A program made the position numbers and the translations under genes. A stretch of DNA of 64,000 bases from Straminergon stramineum (Eukaryota > Streptophyta > Bryopsida > Hypnales > Calliergonaceae). How positions within the stretch are numbered: the first letter of the stretch is position 1; every line of letters starts with the position of its first letter. Positions 1-11,599 of this stretch are shown piece after piece. The notes beneath the pieces are model-generated. The model ran no database searches, was not told the DNA's origin, and saw nothing but the letters and a program-made list of their open reading frames with translations. The stretch spans positions 744,001 to 808,000 of the forward strand of contig OY987270.1 in assembly GCA_963920665.1 (NCBI GenBank). The letters are read 5' to 3'.

Positions 1-472
1 ACAGGTTGAAAGATTATAATGTTTGATCATGAGGGTGTAAAAATTGTGAAAATTTTTCAATTCACTTTTTGCATGTTAACTCTAAAAATTTGGTCACTAA
101 AAAAATACGAGGTTATAGGGCCCAGCATGCACAACCCCAATCAATTTACAGTTTTTCAAAATCTATTCTACAATTTTTTTAAATGAATTTCTAATGTGAT
201 TTTGCCTCCAAGATCTAGTGTATTTGAGGGTCATTTTCAAGAGCCCTCAACACTACAGGAAGTCAAGATTGCAATGGGCATCCTTGCACTAAATCTTCTA
301 TAGAAAAATCATAATCCTTTATTTTTCAAATCAACTTTTTGATCCTAAAACTAGACTTCAAAAAGAATTCTCCAAAAATACAAACTACTAATAATAGCAA
401 TTTGGTTGGGTTTACTTAACTTGAAAGTTTTCGAAACACCAGAATCTGGTGCCTTGGGCATTTAGGGGTTAA
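1..472 (-). repeat. TTAA-flanked MITE, family 1, truncated by window start
   Basis: This is the reverse complement of the element seen whole at 20962-21606 and 51389-51963. It ends at 469-472 with TTAA preceded by the inverted terminal sequence (...CTTGGGCATTTAGGGG-TTAA). There is no coding capacity. TTAA target sites together with termini beginning CCC are characteristic of piggyBac elements, so I infer a non-autonomous piggyBac-type element. The other end lies outside the window. Confidence 0.75.
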
Positions 473-604
473 GTTAATCACTGTTTTGTGGTGAAGATGG
501 ATGGATCATCAATAATTTCAGGGTATCATTTCTGTTTTTCACAAAGGAGTAGGTACCATATGAGAGTACAAAGCTGGATTACAAAAATGATACTTCTCTC
601 ACAG

Positions 605-1500
605 TTAACCCCTGAAGGACCAAGGCTTTTTTTTCTATGAAAAAACACTCAAAACTGCCATTTCTACAGCAAAGAGTAAAAAAATTGAAAATTTTACTTT
701 TTGCACATCTGACCATAGGAGCTTTCACCTAACTAAACTTAGTATGAGAATGTGTGGGAAAAATTTCAGAAATTTTGATCGCACAGATTACAAGATATTT
801 GCATTTAAAGTAAAGAAAACAAGTTTTTTAGGACATTGCGGGACTAGATCATTTGACTTTGAACCTTCTTAACTTAAATTTTTTGCTCTATAGATTTTTA
901 AGCTTTAAACCTTTATGGTGGAGAATTGAGTTGAGAGTCTAGGAAACAAAAAAATTACAACAAAAATTAATTTCTATTCTTTAAAAAATTGTTAAGTAGA
1001 AGTAGGTACATGATAGAAGGAAAATCTAAATTATCCATATCTCTCAGATGGAATTAATATGCACTAATCCCAAAGGTGAAATTGTTCTAGCAAGAGAATT
1101 AAACCATGTGGACCTTTTTCTTTTTGAAAAATTATAAAAATTGCATTCAGGAATGAATTCTACAAGTTATTTTTTTTTCAAGAAGATGCTCTAATTGCTT
1201 GAGAAAGAAGACTGTCTATAACTTTCTCATAACAAATCCAAATGGAATGAATCAAAGCTTTCTATGTAGACAAAAATATAAACTACCTATCAAAAGATGC
1301 AAGAACATTGTACATAGAAATGAACATCCAAAAATTTATTTTCCTCTTTCAAAAAATACCTTTCATTTTTTATTTTACACCTTTGAATTCTCCAATCATC
1401 TTAGCCTTCTTAACAACTCTAAAATAACCTTTTTGGTTATATGTTTTAGGAGCGTTTCCCCTTTCTTTTCTTTAGGAAAAAATCATTTCACATAAAAAAA
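605..1500 (+). repeat. TTAA-flanked repeat, family 3, copy A
   Basis: It starts with TTAACCCCTGAAGGACCAAG at 605. The part from about 660 to 1500 aligns by eye with 7565-8140 (shared stretches such as CAAGATATTTG and AACAAATCCAAATGGAATGA), with many substitutions and small gaps. The open frame inside it, 1199-1495, lies within repeat sequence and I do not consider it a gene. The right end is not clear in this copy; the second copy ends at 8405 with GGTCCTTTAGGGGTTAA, which inverts the left end here. Confidence 0.55.
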
Positions 1501-1799
1501 TTAGAATGGTACTCAATCACTCAAAGCATTATGTTTCATTAAAAATCCAAACGAGTATGCTAAATGGATTTTGTTTTGTGTAATGGAATTTGAAAATAAT
1601 AATAAGAGAATGGATAAGTGAAAAAACCAATTGCCTTTCTTCCTTTCCAATCCTTTAATGTGAAAGAAAAATAGGATAGAGAAACTACAATGGTTGATTG
1701 CCTTCCTATGTTCCTCATTTATTACTAATATTTATGGGAAAAAAAAGTGTTGAGGTCCATTACCTAACTTCTACCCAATCCAATTTCAACAAGGTTGTC

Positions 1800-2460
1800 C
1801 TGGACATACGTTCGCGGCCAAATTGCATCCGAAAATCAGACATCTAGATGTCTGGTTTGAGCGGATGCTGTGGATGTAGTCAGACATAGCCAAGTTGCCT
1901 TCTTGTAGGCGGGCGGGCAAGTAGACAGATGGGCTGTCAGATAGGCAATTAGACGGTCAAGTGGATAGGGCAAACAGGAGGGTGGATGGGAGGGCGGACA
2001 GCAAAGCAGACACTCACTTTTTGGAGCCATGAACTTCTTTTGTCATTGGATTTTTTGGAGTTTGGAGGTGTGTGATAGGCCATTGGAAAAGTATTTGGAA
2101 TACCTTTCCAATGCTATATTATACGCCCCAAAATTCTAAAAAACAAAGTTGCAAATGACAAGTAAAGTTGGTTGTCCTCTCGTTTGCCCATCTGGTCAAT
2201 GGTCTGCCCATCCATTTGCTTGACCATCCGATTGCGTGTCCGACCTCCCGTCCAACTGTCTGTCCGCTTGACTGTTCGATCGCTTGTCCGACCACCCCGT
2301 CCATCCACTTGACCATTTGACCGCCTAACCACCCTTCTACCCGTCTTGTGGATGGGGTGAAACTCTAAATTCTCTATGTCCCCAGACGTTCAAGAAGCGG
2401 CGGACACAGATGCTAGATGACCGAACGTCCGTACAACCCTCAATTTCTATTCCATTCCGT
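1800..2460. repeat. Fold-back element with C-rich arrays, copy 1
   Basis: A central imperfect palindrome of about 145 bases (2030-2175) carries arms reading AACTTCTTTTGTCATT and its inverse around the paired CATTGGAAAAG / CTTTCCAATG. It is bracketed by a G-rich array of GGGCGG/GGAC/GATG words on the left (1840-2010) and a C-rich array of CCATC/GTCCG words on the right (2175-2345), which are roughly inverse to each other. A related structure occurs at 5930-6420. The open frames at 1836-2332 are by-products of the short-period array. About 2440-2570 also holds two direct copies of a sequence around GAGATCAAGA. Confidence 0.6.
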
Positions 2461-2849
2461 GAGATCAAGAAGTGCGTTGAAGACTTGAGGCCAATTGCCT
2501 AACTTCTTTCCACTCCAATTTCTACTCTATTCCTTGAGATCAAGAGGCACAATGAGGCCGATTGCCTAATTGTGTCTTTGATTCGTTATAAATGTTTTTA
2601 TATGTAACATGAATTGAGGAAACCAAAAAAATTGTTGTTTTCAAACCATTACATATGTCATCTATTTGCAATGGGTCCTAATAGATTTCAAATATGGAAA
2701 GAATATAAATAATTTCTCCTTTGGTAACTTACTGAAAACTTTTAAATTTGATAATTTGCAAAATGAAGTCGATGATGCGATAGCTACATCAATAAAATCA
2801 AACTAAGAAAACATTAGAAAAGGAACCCAAGTAAAGAACCTCTTTATTA

Positions 2850-3571
2850 GGGTGATTGCAAGAAACACCTGTCCTATTTTGTGTCACACGATGTGTGCTG
2901 ATTAGTTTTTTGCCTATAACTTTTGTGTTTTGGCTCCAAATGACTCAAGATTTGTAAGGAAGGTACTCATGACTATCATATACCTTCCCTAATTTTTTCA
3001 TAATTTCCAAAAATAATTTACTATCCAAAAATAGACCCCGATTCAATGTCACAATTGCCAATTTGGAGGGGTTTAGTACTATTTAGAACCCAAAAAACCC
3101 TATTTTGAGCTGAAATTTGGATGAGATGGTCTTCTAGTAGACTTGTAGCTTTCTAAGAGAGGAATTTTAAAAATAGTTAATTTTTTGTGGTGTGGAAGTC
3201 TACAAAGTGAGCTTCATTCTGCTTGCATTTTCTAACATACAAAATATTGTTTTGGTGGATTTTTTGGTGAATGACCATCTCCATAGGGTTGTTGCAAATG
3301 GACACTTTTTATTTTGTGTATTTATTTATTTTTACTATTTTTCCTTAATTAAAACATCAAGGTATGTATTTTCTTGGGACTGACCACTTTTCTAGTTCTC
3401 CTACTTAGAGAATTTTTCTATGAAATTCCTTCCATGGGTACCTTCATCTTAAAGGTATATACATTATTCATATTTTTTTAATTTTTTAAAAATTAATTTT
3501 CTAATTTTAAAGTACTCCCAAAAAAATCAGCAAAATGCAACAAATAGGACAGGTGTTTCTTGCAATCACCC
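2850..3571. mobile_element. Inverted-repeat element, GGGTGATTGC family, copy 1
   Basis: The element is bounded by GGGTGATTGCAAGAAACACC at 2850 and its perfect inverse ending at 3571; the inverted match runs about 30 bases. ATTA is found immediately outside both ends (2846-2849 and 3572-3575), a 4-bp target-site duplication. The 722-base interior has no convincing coding region, so it is a non-autonomous DNA transposon. A second copy with a different 4-bp duplication is at 40589-41412 and a right-end remnant at 15300-15603. Confidence 0.85.
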
Positions 3572-3779
3572 ATTACAACAATAGAGAATGTCGAGGATCC
3601 CTATTTTCATTTATTCTATTTTATTATAATTTAATACAAAATTGTTGCCCTCTATTCTTCACTGACAATTTGATGGTTACACTGATAATTTATTCTCTTG
3701 CAAATGGACTTTCCATTCTTGTTGTCGGATTTCAACTACTTGTATATAAACTATAGACATAAACAACAAATGAAATTTA

Positions 3780-5670
3780 AACAAGATAGTTCAATATACC
3801 AATAACTCCATTCACTATCTATCCAAAGGAAAAGCTTTGATACATTATCACTAAGTGTAATGCTGATATTTGCATTGAAGATGATAGACCTAGTGTTTGT
3901 GCTAAAGTCACAAGTTGACAATACATCCGCAATGTAACGGAGAATGCTCTTCGTTGTCCCTTCAGATGCCTCCTTAAGATGTAAACACAATATTATTAAA
4001 AGAAATTAACAATCATCCTACCTCTTTGCACTATTCATACAGAGAATTAGAAAACAATCCTTGACAAATTCAATAGAAGCTCATGTATTAATAATGAAAT
4101 TGAATATTGAATGCATTCATGACTAACACATACTTGATAGCCGCCTTTATGGAATCATGAGAAGTTGGCTTCTCAAGTGTGATGTTGAAATCTAATATTG
4201 ACACATTTGAAGTCAAAACATAGAAGGCTATTCCTAAAAGCTTTTCATTCAGTTTTGACAATAACCTATCAACATCTTTGGTAGCTTTAATGGCACTAGG
4301 GATGATATTGGAGCATGCCATGCATTTGCCTTCCAAATCCTCATTTAAGGGTCCATTTATGGTCTTCCATGTCACTATATATCACAAAAAAAGTCAAATT
4401 GAAAGCCAAATGTGTTTCAAACCATGGATGTTCAATGTGGCATGCAATTGATTCAAAAATTTGCAATCAGAGAGCTAAAATATAAAAAGGTTGTGAAAAT
4501 TGTATTGCCAAGGAATGATGCACTAGGCATGGAATGTACAATGATCATCACACCTTCCAATATTTCAAACTTGTTATTAATAAGTGGGTTTCAATGTATG
4601 GATAAGGACTACAAATATATGCTCCAAAGCCTAAGAGATGCCAATATTAGTAGGAAAATGATGCATATAAAGAATATGCTATTCAATATAGTCTAAGAAT
4701 AGCTTAATCATATTCACAAGCCCATGTCTCCCCCCCTCCAAAAAATATAGTATCTTTGCAAGAGGTGCAAGGCAGTTGGTAGTGCATGTAGCATTGGAAA
4801 ATGTCCTCATTGGCATACTTATTGTCATTTAACAACCATGACATACATGAGTATATCTTTATTGTGGATAGAAATGATAACCTTCTTTGTTGCACTTTGT
4901 ATCCGAAAACCTACATTAGTTATAACAAAAGTCAAATTCAAAATTCACCATGCCTTCTAAGGGTAAGAAAATAATGCATACTCACTTCATTCACCAAACC
5001 ATAAAACAAGAAATAGAAATTGATATTCCATGTAAATGCTTCACCTTCAAATGAATAAAAACCTTCTTGTTTGTGAAAACACTGGTTGATACAACCACAA
5101 ACTCAATTCTTTGCTTTCTTCATAGAATTTCAAAAGGGTCCTTGGATTGCAACAAATGAAGGTACAATTAGGTAACAGATAATTAACAAACCAAATAACA
5201 ACTTAAAAAATTGTCATACCAAATTTCATAAGAAGGCCAAGAGGTTCGCAATTGTACCTAAAACTTGAAACATCACCATGTTGCTATGGACTACTAATTG
5301 ACCTTTGGAATGAAGAGTAACTTAAATCTTCTTTCATAGATCATATGTGGTGTCATGCTTTAATATGGCAACCTAGAACAACATTCAACATGTAGGTTAC
5401 ACATCAATAGCATGAAAAAAAATTCAATTTTATGATTTGAAGTAAGTATTCAATTCAAAGATTCATAAGGAGATGCAATAATCTACATGAGCTTCATATA
5501 CTACCCCACTATGGAGATATCATGCGCATTTCTATAGAAAAAGGTACATTATCATATATTGAAGGGTGATAAAAGGATCATCAATAGCTACCAATTCAAT
5601 ATCATCGTGCTTCAAGGCAACACAAGTCACCAATTGGCCAATATGATCAAAACTTGAAAGAAATAGATTG
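3780..5670 (-). pseudogene. Decayed GAPDH (glycolytic type) with introns
   Basis: Blocks of glyceraldehyde-3-phosphate dehydrogenase follow in the right order on the minus strand. About 5670-5540 gives the Rossmann start ([20 protein letters not shown] then DDPFIT). About 5145-5035 gives EFVVVSTSVFT...HLK. About 4890-4745 gives TKKVIIS, then VMVV and, after a frame change, the active-site region SNATCTTNCLAPLAK. About 4595-4530 gives NNKFEILEGVMIIVHS. 4375-4130 gives KTINGP...NIIPSAIKA...LNEKLLG. 3985-3780 gives KEASEG..ILRYI...STNTRSIIFNA...DSEWSY. Stops and frameshifts break it repeatedly, for example TGA right after VMVVK. Gaps between blocks look like old introns, so this is a gene-derived duplicate rather than a reverse-transcribed copy. 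The cytosolic GapC type fits better than the plastid type, but that is inferred from a few residues. Confidence 0.88.
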
Positions 5671-5929
5671 ACAATAATCAACAGAATTCCAACAAAAATC
5701 CATAGTTGATCATGGTAACCATTCATTAAAAATCTAATTATGCAAATTAGGATCAACGTAGAATGCTCATATGTAACATTGATTCCAAGCTGGACCTTTC
5801 ATTTGCCTTCTGCACCCACTACATAGAACAGACATTAAAAGAAATTATGAAAAACAATGTTGAGTCTCCAACAACCATATGCAATTGACTAACTTTCTAA
5901 ATATACTGATATGACCAAGGTTGACAAGA

Positions 5930-6420
5930 TGTCCAGACGTAGTGATGCACCTCAGGACGTCTAGTGTCTACTTCCGCTATCCCCTAGAACGTCCTATGAC
6001 ATTCAATTTTTTGTAATTTATCATAAGATAAATTTTTATACTCGTTTGAGAGGCCGTAGGGCATAGGCCAACATCCGTCCATGCCAATTGCCCCTATCCG
6101 CTAGCCTATCTACCCATCTACTATCCCTGTCCACCAATCCGTTTGTTGTCCACTCGTGTATTTGCCATCCGTCCGCAGATTCAACTTCTTTTGCCATTTT
6201 TGCCTTTAGTTTTGAAATTGTGGGTCATGTAATGTACCATTGGAAAGGTCTTTTCTATACCTTTCCAACGGAATATTACACACACACAAATTCCAAAAAC
6301 TAAAGGTAGAAATGGCAAAAGAAGTTAACTACTAGTAGTCTAGTACAAAGTGGTCATCCGCCCTGTCCATTTTACCTAGGGTAACTTCTTTCCACAACAA
6401 TTTTAGCCATGCACGTCCTC
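5930..6420. repeat. Fold-back element with C-rich array, copy 2
   Basis: A central inverted repeat at about 6186-6335 reads CAACTTCTTTTGCCATTTTT and inversely AATGGCAAAAGAAGTT, around the small palindrome GGAAAGGTCTTTTCTATACCTTTCC. On its left (6060-6185) is a C-rich array of CCATC/CCGTCC words. Layout and sequence match the structure at 1800-2460. The open frame at 6088-6303 comes from the array and is not believed. Confidence 0.6.
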
Positions 6421-7560
6421 TACGTTTGGACATTTGACTGCTCGGATGTCCCAAATGTGAATGTAATTTTGCTCGAGACATTGGATTTCATCAACCCTAG
6501 ATATGATACACATTCAAAGAGGCAGATTACTCGTGAACTAACACCCACTTGAATTATTGGATGATGGATGTCTCTAAGCTTTAGACTTTTGGGCTTCTCT
6601 TGCCTAATGAACCCCACTACGTTCTATACACAATGTTAGCAAAAAAAGAACAAGAATGGCACACAAGTTATATAAACTTCAAGAGAAAAACACATGATAG
6701 TCACTTAGTCATCCATAATTGCAAAATTACAAAACTATTACTTTCTACTAGACCTAAAAATTTAGGTGCTACTGAACATTCTTCCAAATCCATCCTTCCA
6801 CTTCTTTGGCTACATTTGTCCGTGCTCTTTCTATGTTGAGTCCCAACTTCCAACCATATTAATAACAAGTCACATGATCAATTAGTCAAATTGTGGGATC
6901 AAATAGTCAAGTTAGTCAATTTTTGTACTAAATATTTTGTGAATCCACCAAAACAAAAAAAATGGGGATGATCATGAAAGACATTTGGAAAACCACCAAG
7001 CCAACAAAAGCACTTGCTAATAATCCAATACTACATAACATCCCTAAATCCTAACCCGCCCATTTTGTCTATAGCATCCAACGCTACTTCATTCGTTTGT
7101 CCATCTATGGTGTCCACTGGCAATCCATCTACACCTTTACCCATCATCATCTATATACATTGTAGAATCTCCTTTCATTAGTAGCTATCCATCAAAGTTG
7201 ATCGCGTTCAACAATAAAGTGTAGAAATACACAATGGGCCACAAGAATGTGCCCCAGGTTCTAAATGACCACCCATTGTTGCATTGTAAATGTGTATATT
7301 ATGTAAAATATATTAGCAAGTTGATCCAAAGTTTTTTATAATGGAGTCTCAAAAAGCAAAATGAGTGACACTTCTTTGAAACTCTATTTTTTTCACCTTT
7401 GATAAAATAATTGTTTGATCTTCATTCTTTTGATTTTATACTTTGAGATACTTTGAAACTTTAAATCATGTATTTGAAATCGTTGAAATAAAAAGTGAAG
7501 TTTGGTTTACCTCTTTTATTTTTAAAGGAATAGAATTCCACGTAGGGGATATAGATAGAG
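6421..7560. other. AT-rich intergenic stretch
   Basis: No gene, RNA or clear repeat boundary could be supported here. The short open frames lack recognisable domains and are not conserved with any neighbour. Confidence 0.4.
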
Positions 7561-8405
7561 TTATGGGAAAGAGTAAAAAGAATTGAAAATTATTTGCACA
7601 TCTAATGGTAGGATCTTACACCTAACTAATATGAGAATATGTGGAATTGTTTTTAGAAATTTTAACCACATAGATTGCAAGATATTTGAGTTTAAAGTGA
7701 AGAAAACAAGTTTTTCAACACATTGCAACACTAGATTATTTGACTTTGTACCTTCTTTACTTTAATTTTTTGCACTATAGAGTTTTGAGTTTTAAATCTT
7801 TATAGTGGAGAATTGAGTTGAGAGTCTAGGAAAAAAAAATTTTAATTCTTTAAAAGATTGTTAAATAGAAATAGGTACAAGATAGAAAGAAATTCTAAAT
7901 TCTAAATATCACTAAAATGAACGAATCCCAACGGTGAGATTGTTCTAGCAAGAGCAAGAGTAAGAGAATTAAACCATGTGGACCTTTTTTTTTAAAAAAA
8001 TTGTAAAAATTACATTCAGAAATGAATCCTACAAGTTATTTTTTCAAGAAGATGCTCTAACTGCATGAAAAACAAGATTGTCCATAACTTCCTCATAACA
8101 AATCCAAATGGAATGAATCAAGGCTTTCTCTTTAGACAAAAATATCATTTTTGAGGAATTAAAAAAAAAAAAAAATTCAAATTTTTCAATTTTATTTTTG
8201 CTATCTCCTTGCCCTTGTTTTGAGCTTATTTGGGCATAACTTTTGTTCTCATGCACCAAATAAAAGAAGATTATATTCCCACGAAGCTCATCATTTTTTC
8301 TATCTTGATAAAAGGTTTAAAAAAATCAAGACAAAAGTTGAGACCATAGGTGCTTGCTTGAAATCCCATTTGTCCCTTGAGGGGCAATGGTCCTTTAGGG
8401 GTTAA
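7561..8405 (+). repeat. TTAA-flanked repeat, family 3, copy B
   Basis: Aligns with copy A at 660-1500 in the same orientation, diverged by substitutions and small gaps. The right end is TTAA at 8402-8405, preceded by GGTCCTTTAGGGG, the inverse of the left end of copy A (TTAACCCCTGAAGGACC). No coding region is seen. It is probably another non-autonomous TTAA element. Confidence 0.5.
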
Positions 8406-8600
8406 AGGACAAACTGGCGGCCATGGAAGTCATCCTTTTCAGGATTGTGTGACATCATCTATTTAAATAAAAAAACCAAAATATTTAATGTAGGTCAAAC
8501 TATTGTGCAAGATCTTTCTTTCTTACACAAAAATTCCAAAGATGAACAATTGCACTTCTGTCCTACATACGAAGATTCTTTGTCATCCGTATGACTAAAA
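8402..8600 (+). repeat. Diverged copy of the 230-bp TTAA element
   Basis: From TTAAAGGACAAACTGG onward this follows the same order of words as the element at 46789-47018: GTGTGACATCATCTA, then ACTATTGTG.AAGATCTT, then ATTCCAAAGATGAACAATTG, then CTGTCCTACAT. It shares its starting TTAA with the end of the preceding repeat. The far end is not resolved. Confidence 0.5.
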
Positions 8601-10040
8601 ACGTCCATGGTGTCAGTCAAGGATTGATTAATTATTATTTTTTTTTGAAACATACGGCCTTCAAGGACCACAACAAGAACTGACCTGACACTGCCATGGT
8701 AAACCATGGACCAATCCCCGTCAGGAACAAGTGGAGGAACAAACCCCCTCCCCATGCGAACAAAGCTCTCAAGGATTGATTAATTATTAGGCAGAAAGCT
8801 CCCCCAAGCTGCTGGGAAGCTACTGGAGTAGTGTTTATTATTAGAAATCAAGGCCTACTGACTGGACCCCTGCAGCAGATTCTTTGGGAATCCTTCTTCC
8901 ATGTGTTTGTATTAATTGTCACCAGGCAAGACAGCCTCTTCAGTTCTTCTTCACAAGTTCACAAGAACTGACCTCCCGTGCGTTCCGTCACTTCCGTCAC
9001 TTCCGTCACGGCACGGCAGCAGCGGAAGTCACGACCCGCCGTTTCAGATTCAGGTCAGTCTGGTGCAGCAATCCGCTCAGGAAACGGAAAAAAAGGGCTC
9101 CGTCATTGATTCCCCCAACTGAATAGTCTGATTGCTATTATTTGACTGGGTCAGACTGATTTAGCACGGGGCGCCTGCATGAACAGGACAACTGCGAAAA
9201 AGTGTCTGAAATGAAGAAGGTATGCGTTTACTTAGCAGCACCTAAAAAGAGACATTCTCTCTGTCTGACGTTAGTCCCGCTCTCGGAAAGGTCAAATGAC
9301 CTCAAAAAATATTGATGAGGTTATTAGGAAACTCAAGAGAGATGCAATCCCATTGGTTTCGTCATTTTCTGACATTGTAGTAGTATTTACAAATTTCCAA
9401 AGTTAAAAACATAAGATAGTCTACTATACGTGAAGGTCTGATTCAACATGGAGGTGTCAAAATTGAATTTCCATGTCAGATTCTTGGGGGTTCCATGTCA
9501 CCTCACACCATTTCACAAGATGACATATGACACCTCTTGACAAAAATGACTTAACTCCTGCCAAATCTGACCTTCGCGTAGGGTAGACTCATCTTCATTG
9601 GACACCTGAACCTTGAAGCACAAAATGTCTCAACTTTCAGTGGTTGCTTCCAAAAACTCCTCACCTTTCATGAGTTGCTTTTGAAAAATTATGGTGGTTT
9701 TGAGTAATTTTGGAGTGTTCTTCCGGAGCTTTTTCTTCAGGTGTGGGAGAACGGAATATGTCTCTGTTGGTGGTGCTGCTACCTTGAGGTAAGATTTATA
9801 AAAACACTCAAAAGGATGCCTCTGGCAATAAAAACTCCCCTATCTGAAAATGGAACTGACGGAGTGGTGTTTCTGATGTTTCTGAAAGTAGGCTTTCAAC
9901 TTTGCCCTTTCTTTTCCAGGAAAGCCGACTAGCTGCCACTGTTGAATAAGAAATTTCAGAGTGGAAATAGCCAACAATCCCAACAAGAACTCCTTCGATC
10001 AGGATGCAGAAGTTGACTGGATAATAGACGAAGCAGCTAA
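8601..10040. other. Intergenic, no gene recognised
   Basis: 8640-8690 (TTTTTTTGAAACATACGGCCTTCAAGG) resembles 20369-20410 (TTTGGAAACATATAGCCTTCAAGG), a dispersed repeat. 8960-9060 is GC-richer, with a triplicated TTCCGTCAC. At 9740-9786 a 47-base segment is framed by TTTTTCTTCAG and GAG-GTAAG, which look like splice signals, but I found no flanking exons that join in frame to a recognisable protein. The open frames here are left uncalled. Confidence 0.35.
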
Positions 10041-10309
10041 CTTTTGACAAATGGCTTGCAATAGTATTATTTTACTACACAATATGTCCTTGATAGACTG
10101 ATAGACACTCTGGTACTCCGGTATATCTATCGCATATACTTTGACTAATTGCTTGCACCATTATTATTTTACCACACGTGATATGTCCTTGATAGACACT
10201 CTGGTATATCTTTTGCATTGACTTTGACTAATGGCTTGCAACATTACTATTTTACCACACATGTTATGTCCTTGATAGACACTCTGGTATATCTTTAGCA
10301 TATACCTGG
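10041..10309. repeat. Tandem repeat, three units of about 85-100 bases
   Basis: Three successive copies contain GGCTTGCA (TTGCTTGCA in the second), then ATTATTTTAC.ACACA, then TATGTCCTTGATAGACACTC and TGGTATATCT. Units start near 10045, 10143 and 10228. The unit is too long for a microsatellite and carries no frame. Confidence 0.85.
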
Positions 10310-11599
10310 ACTCTCGAAGCTGAAAGTTAGTATCCACTTTTGAAATACGGAATACTTGATAACAAGTATCTACACACAACAAGAAGCTGTGTCTCATAAG
10401 AATCAGCACAATATGGATGCCACTTGAACCATTGCACATTCATTTTTTCATGTGACATCGGTGAGGCCGGAATACGTGTCTCACGATTCCAAAAAACTAA
10501 AACTCTCAAGTCTAATTCTACAATACATACCTGTCGAATTACACATTCCATGGTCAAATGCTCTGAACATGACTCAAGAAATCCCTTTTTTCTTTTCTTT
10601 TCAAATCACTTAATCCACAGTACGGAGTACTGTTTAGCCGCCAAATACACTAACCCCCAAAACCAACAAAATACTCAAACAGCATCCTGTCTACAATGCT
10701 GAATTAATCCAGGCCCATATTTGATCATAAGCGCATGCAACAAGCACACCAGAGATTGGAATTGAATGTATGGAAAACGTACTCTACATTAATTTATAAT
10801 CCATTGTTCCACAGAATTTAGAGCCCCACTACTAGGGCAGCCATGAATGAGATCATCTACCCTAACCCATGCTTGCGCACCATCACCAACAACACACGAT
10901 GAGAATGATCATTCAATCTACACCTGGTCGAATCAAATCATGGCTCCAGTAAGTAGTGGCTCCGAATTCGATCAAAACTGGAACATGGAGGAGTCTGAGT
11001 GGCACGTAATGTATTCCGAGCTGTGAGCATATCACAAGGTGAATTAATCACCCTTAGTCCCGAACTTCAACTGCCTCTTCCAGTCACCTTCGTGCCAACA
11101 TACTCTATTGCAGAACACCTCTGAAGGGTCTGTTTACGCTGTAAACTTGAAGAAGAGTTCCACCTTCACAGTGTGCTGAACACAGGTTTTCAGTTCCACA
11201 GTTTCCAGAAAAACTGGGGACATTTGCTGGAAGAACTTTGCCTCCACAATTTGCTTAAAACGGGACTATCGTTCCGACGAGTTTCACCTCAGTTTCCAGA
11301 AAACTGGGGACATTTGTAAGAGTTTTTTTTATCGTCTTACTTTCCTGAAACAAGGGACAATTGTTGCATGTTGTAAAAAGGATTTTTTGGCACCCATGGT
11401 CCCATATACGCCAATCTGCACCTCCAGGGACGCAGAGCTTTGGAGTGCCGTAACTCCAACAATACTGGGTGGAATGAGGAAACTGAGTAGTTCAACATGA
11501 TATATAATTATCACCCTTCAAACCTTCCAGAAGGTCGTAAAATCATTATAGGGGCCAGTAGTAAGTACTCCATCGTCTTGATTTTCCAGAAACAAGTCT
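10310..11599. other. Downstream region of the unknown gene, with short repeats
   Basis: This lies 3' of the minus-strand gene ending at 11600 and may hold its 3' untranslated region. A phrase TTTCCAGAAAACTGGGGACA occurs at about 11200 and 11290 and decays to TTTCCTGAAACAAGGGACA (11341) and TTTTCCAGAAACAAG (11582), so this stretch seems to have grown by local duplication. No gene is called. Confidence 0.4.

Noticed and set aside
1836..2332. Several Pro/Cys/Arg-rich frames, superficially protein-like
   Set aside because: They translate the short-period C-rich arrays of a fold-back repeat and differ between the two repeat copies.
605..8405. A 7.8-kb composite element between TTAACCCCTGAAGGACC and GGTCCTTTAGGGGTTAA that would include the GAPDH pseudogene
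   Set aside because: The internal sequence shows two separate copies of one shorter repeat at each side, so the ends more likely belong to two elements.
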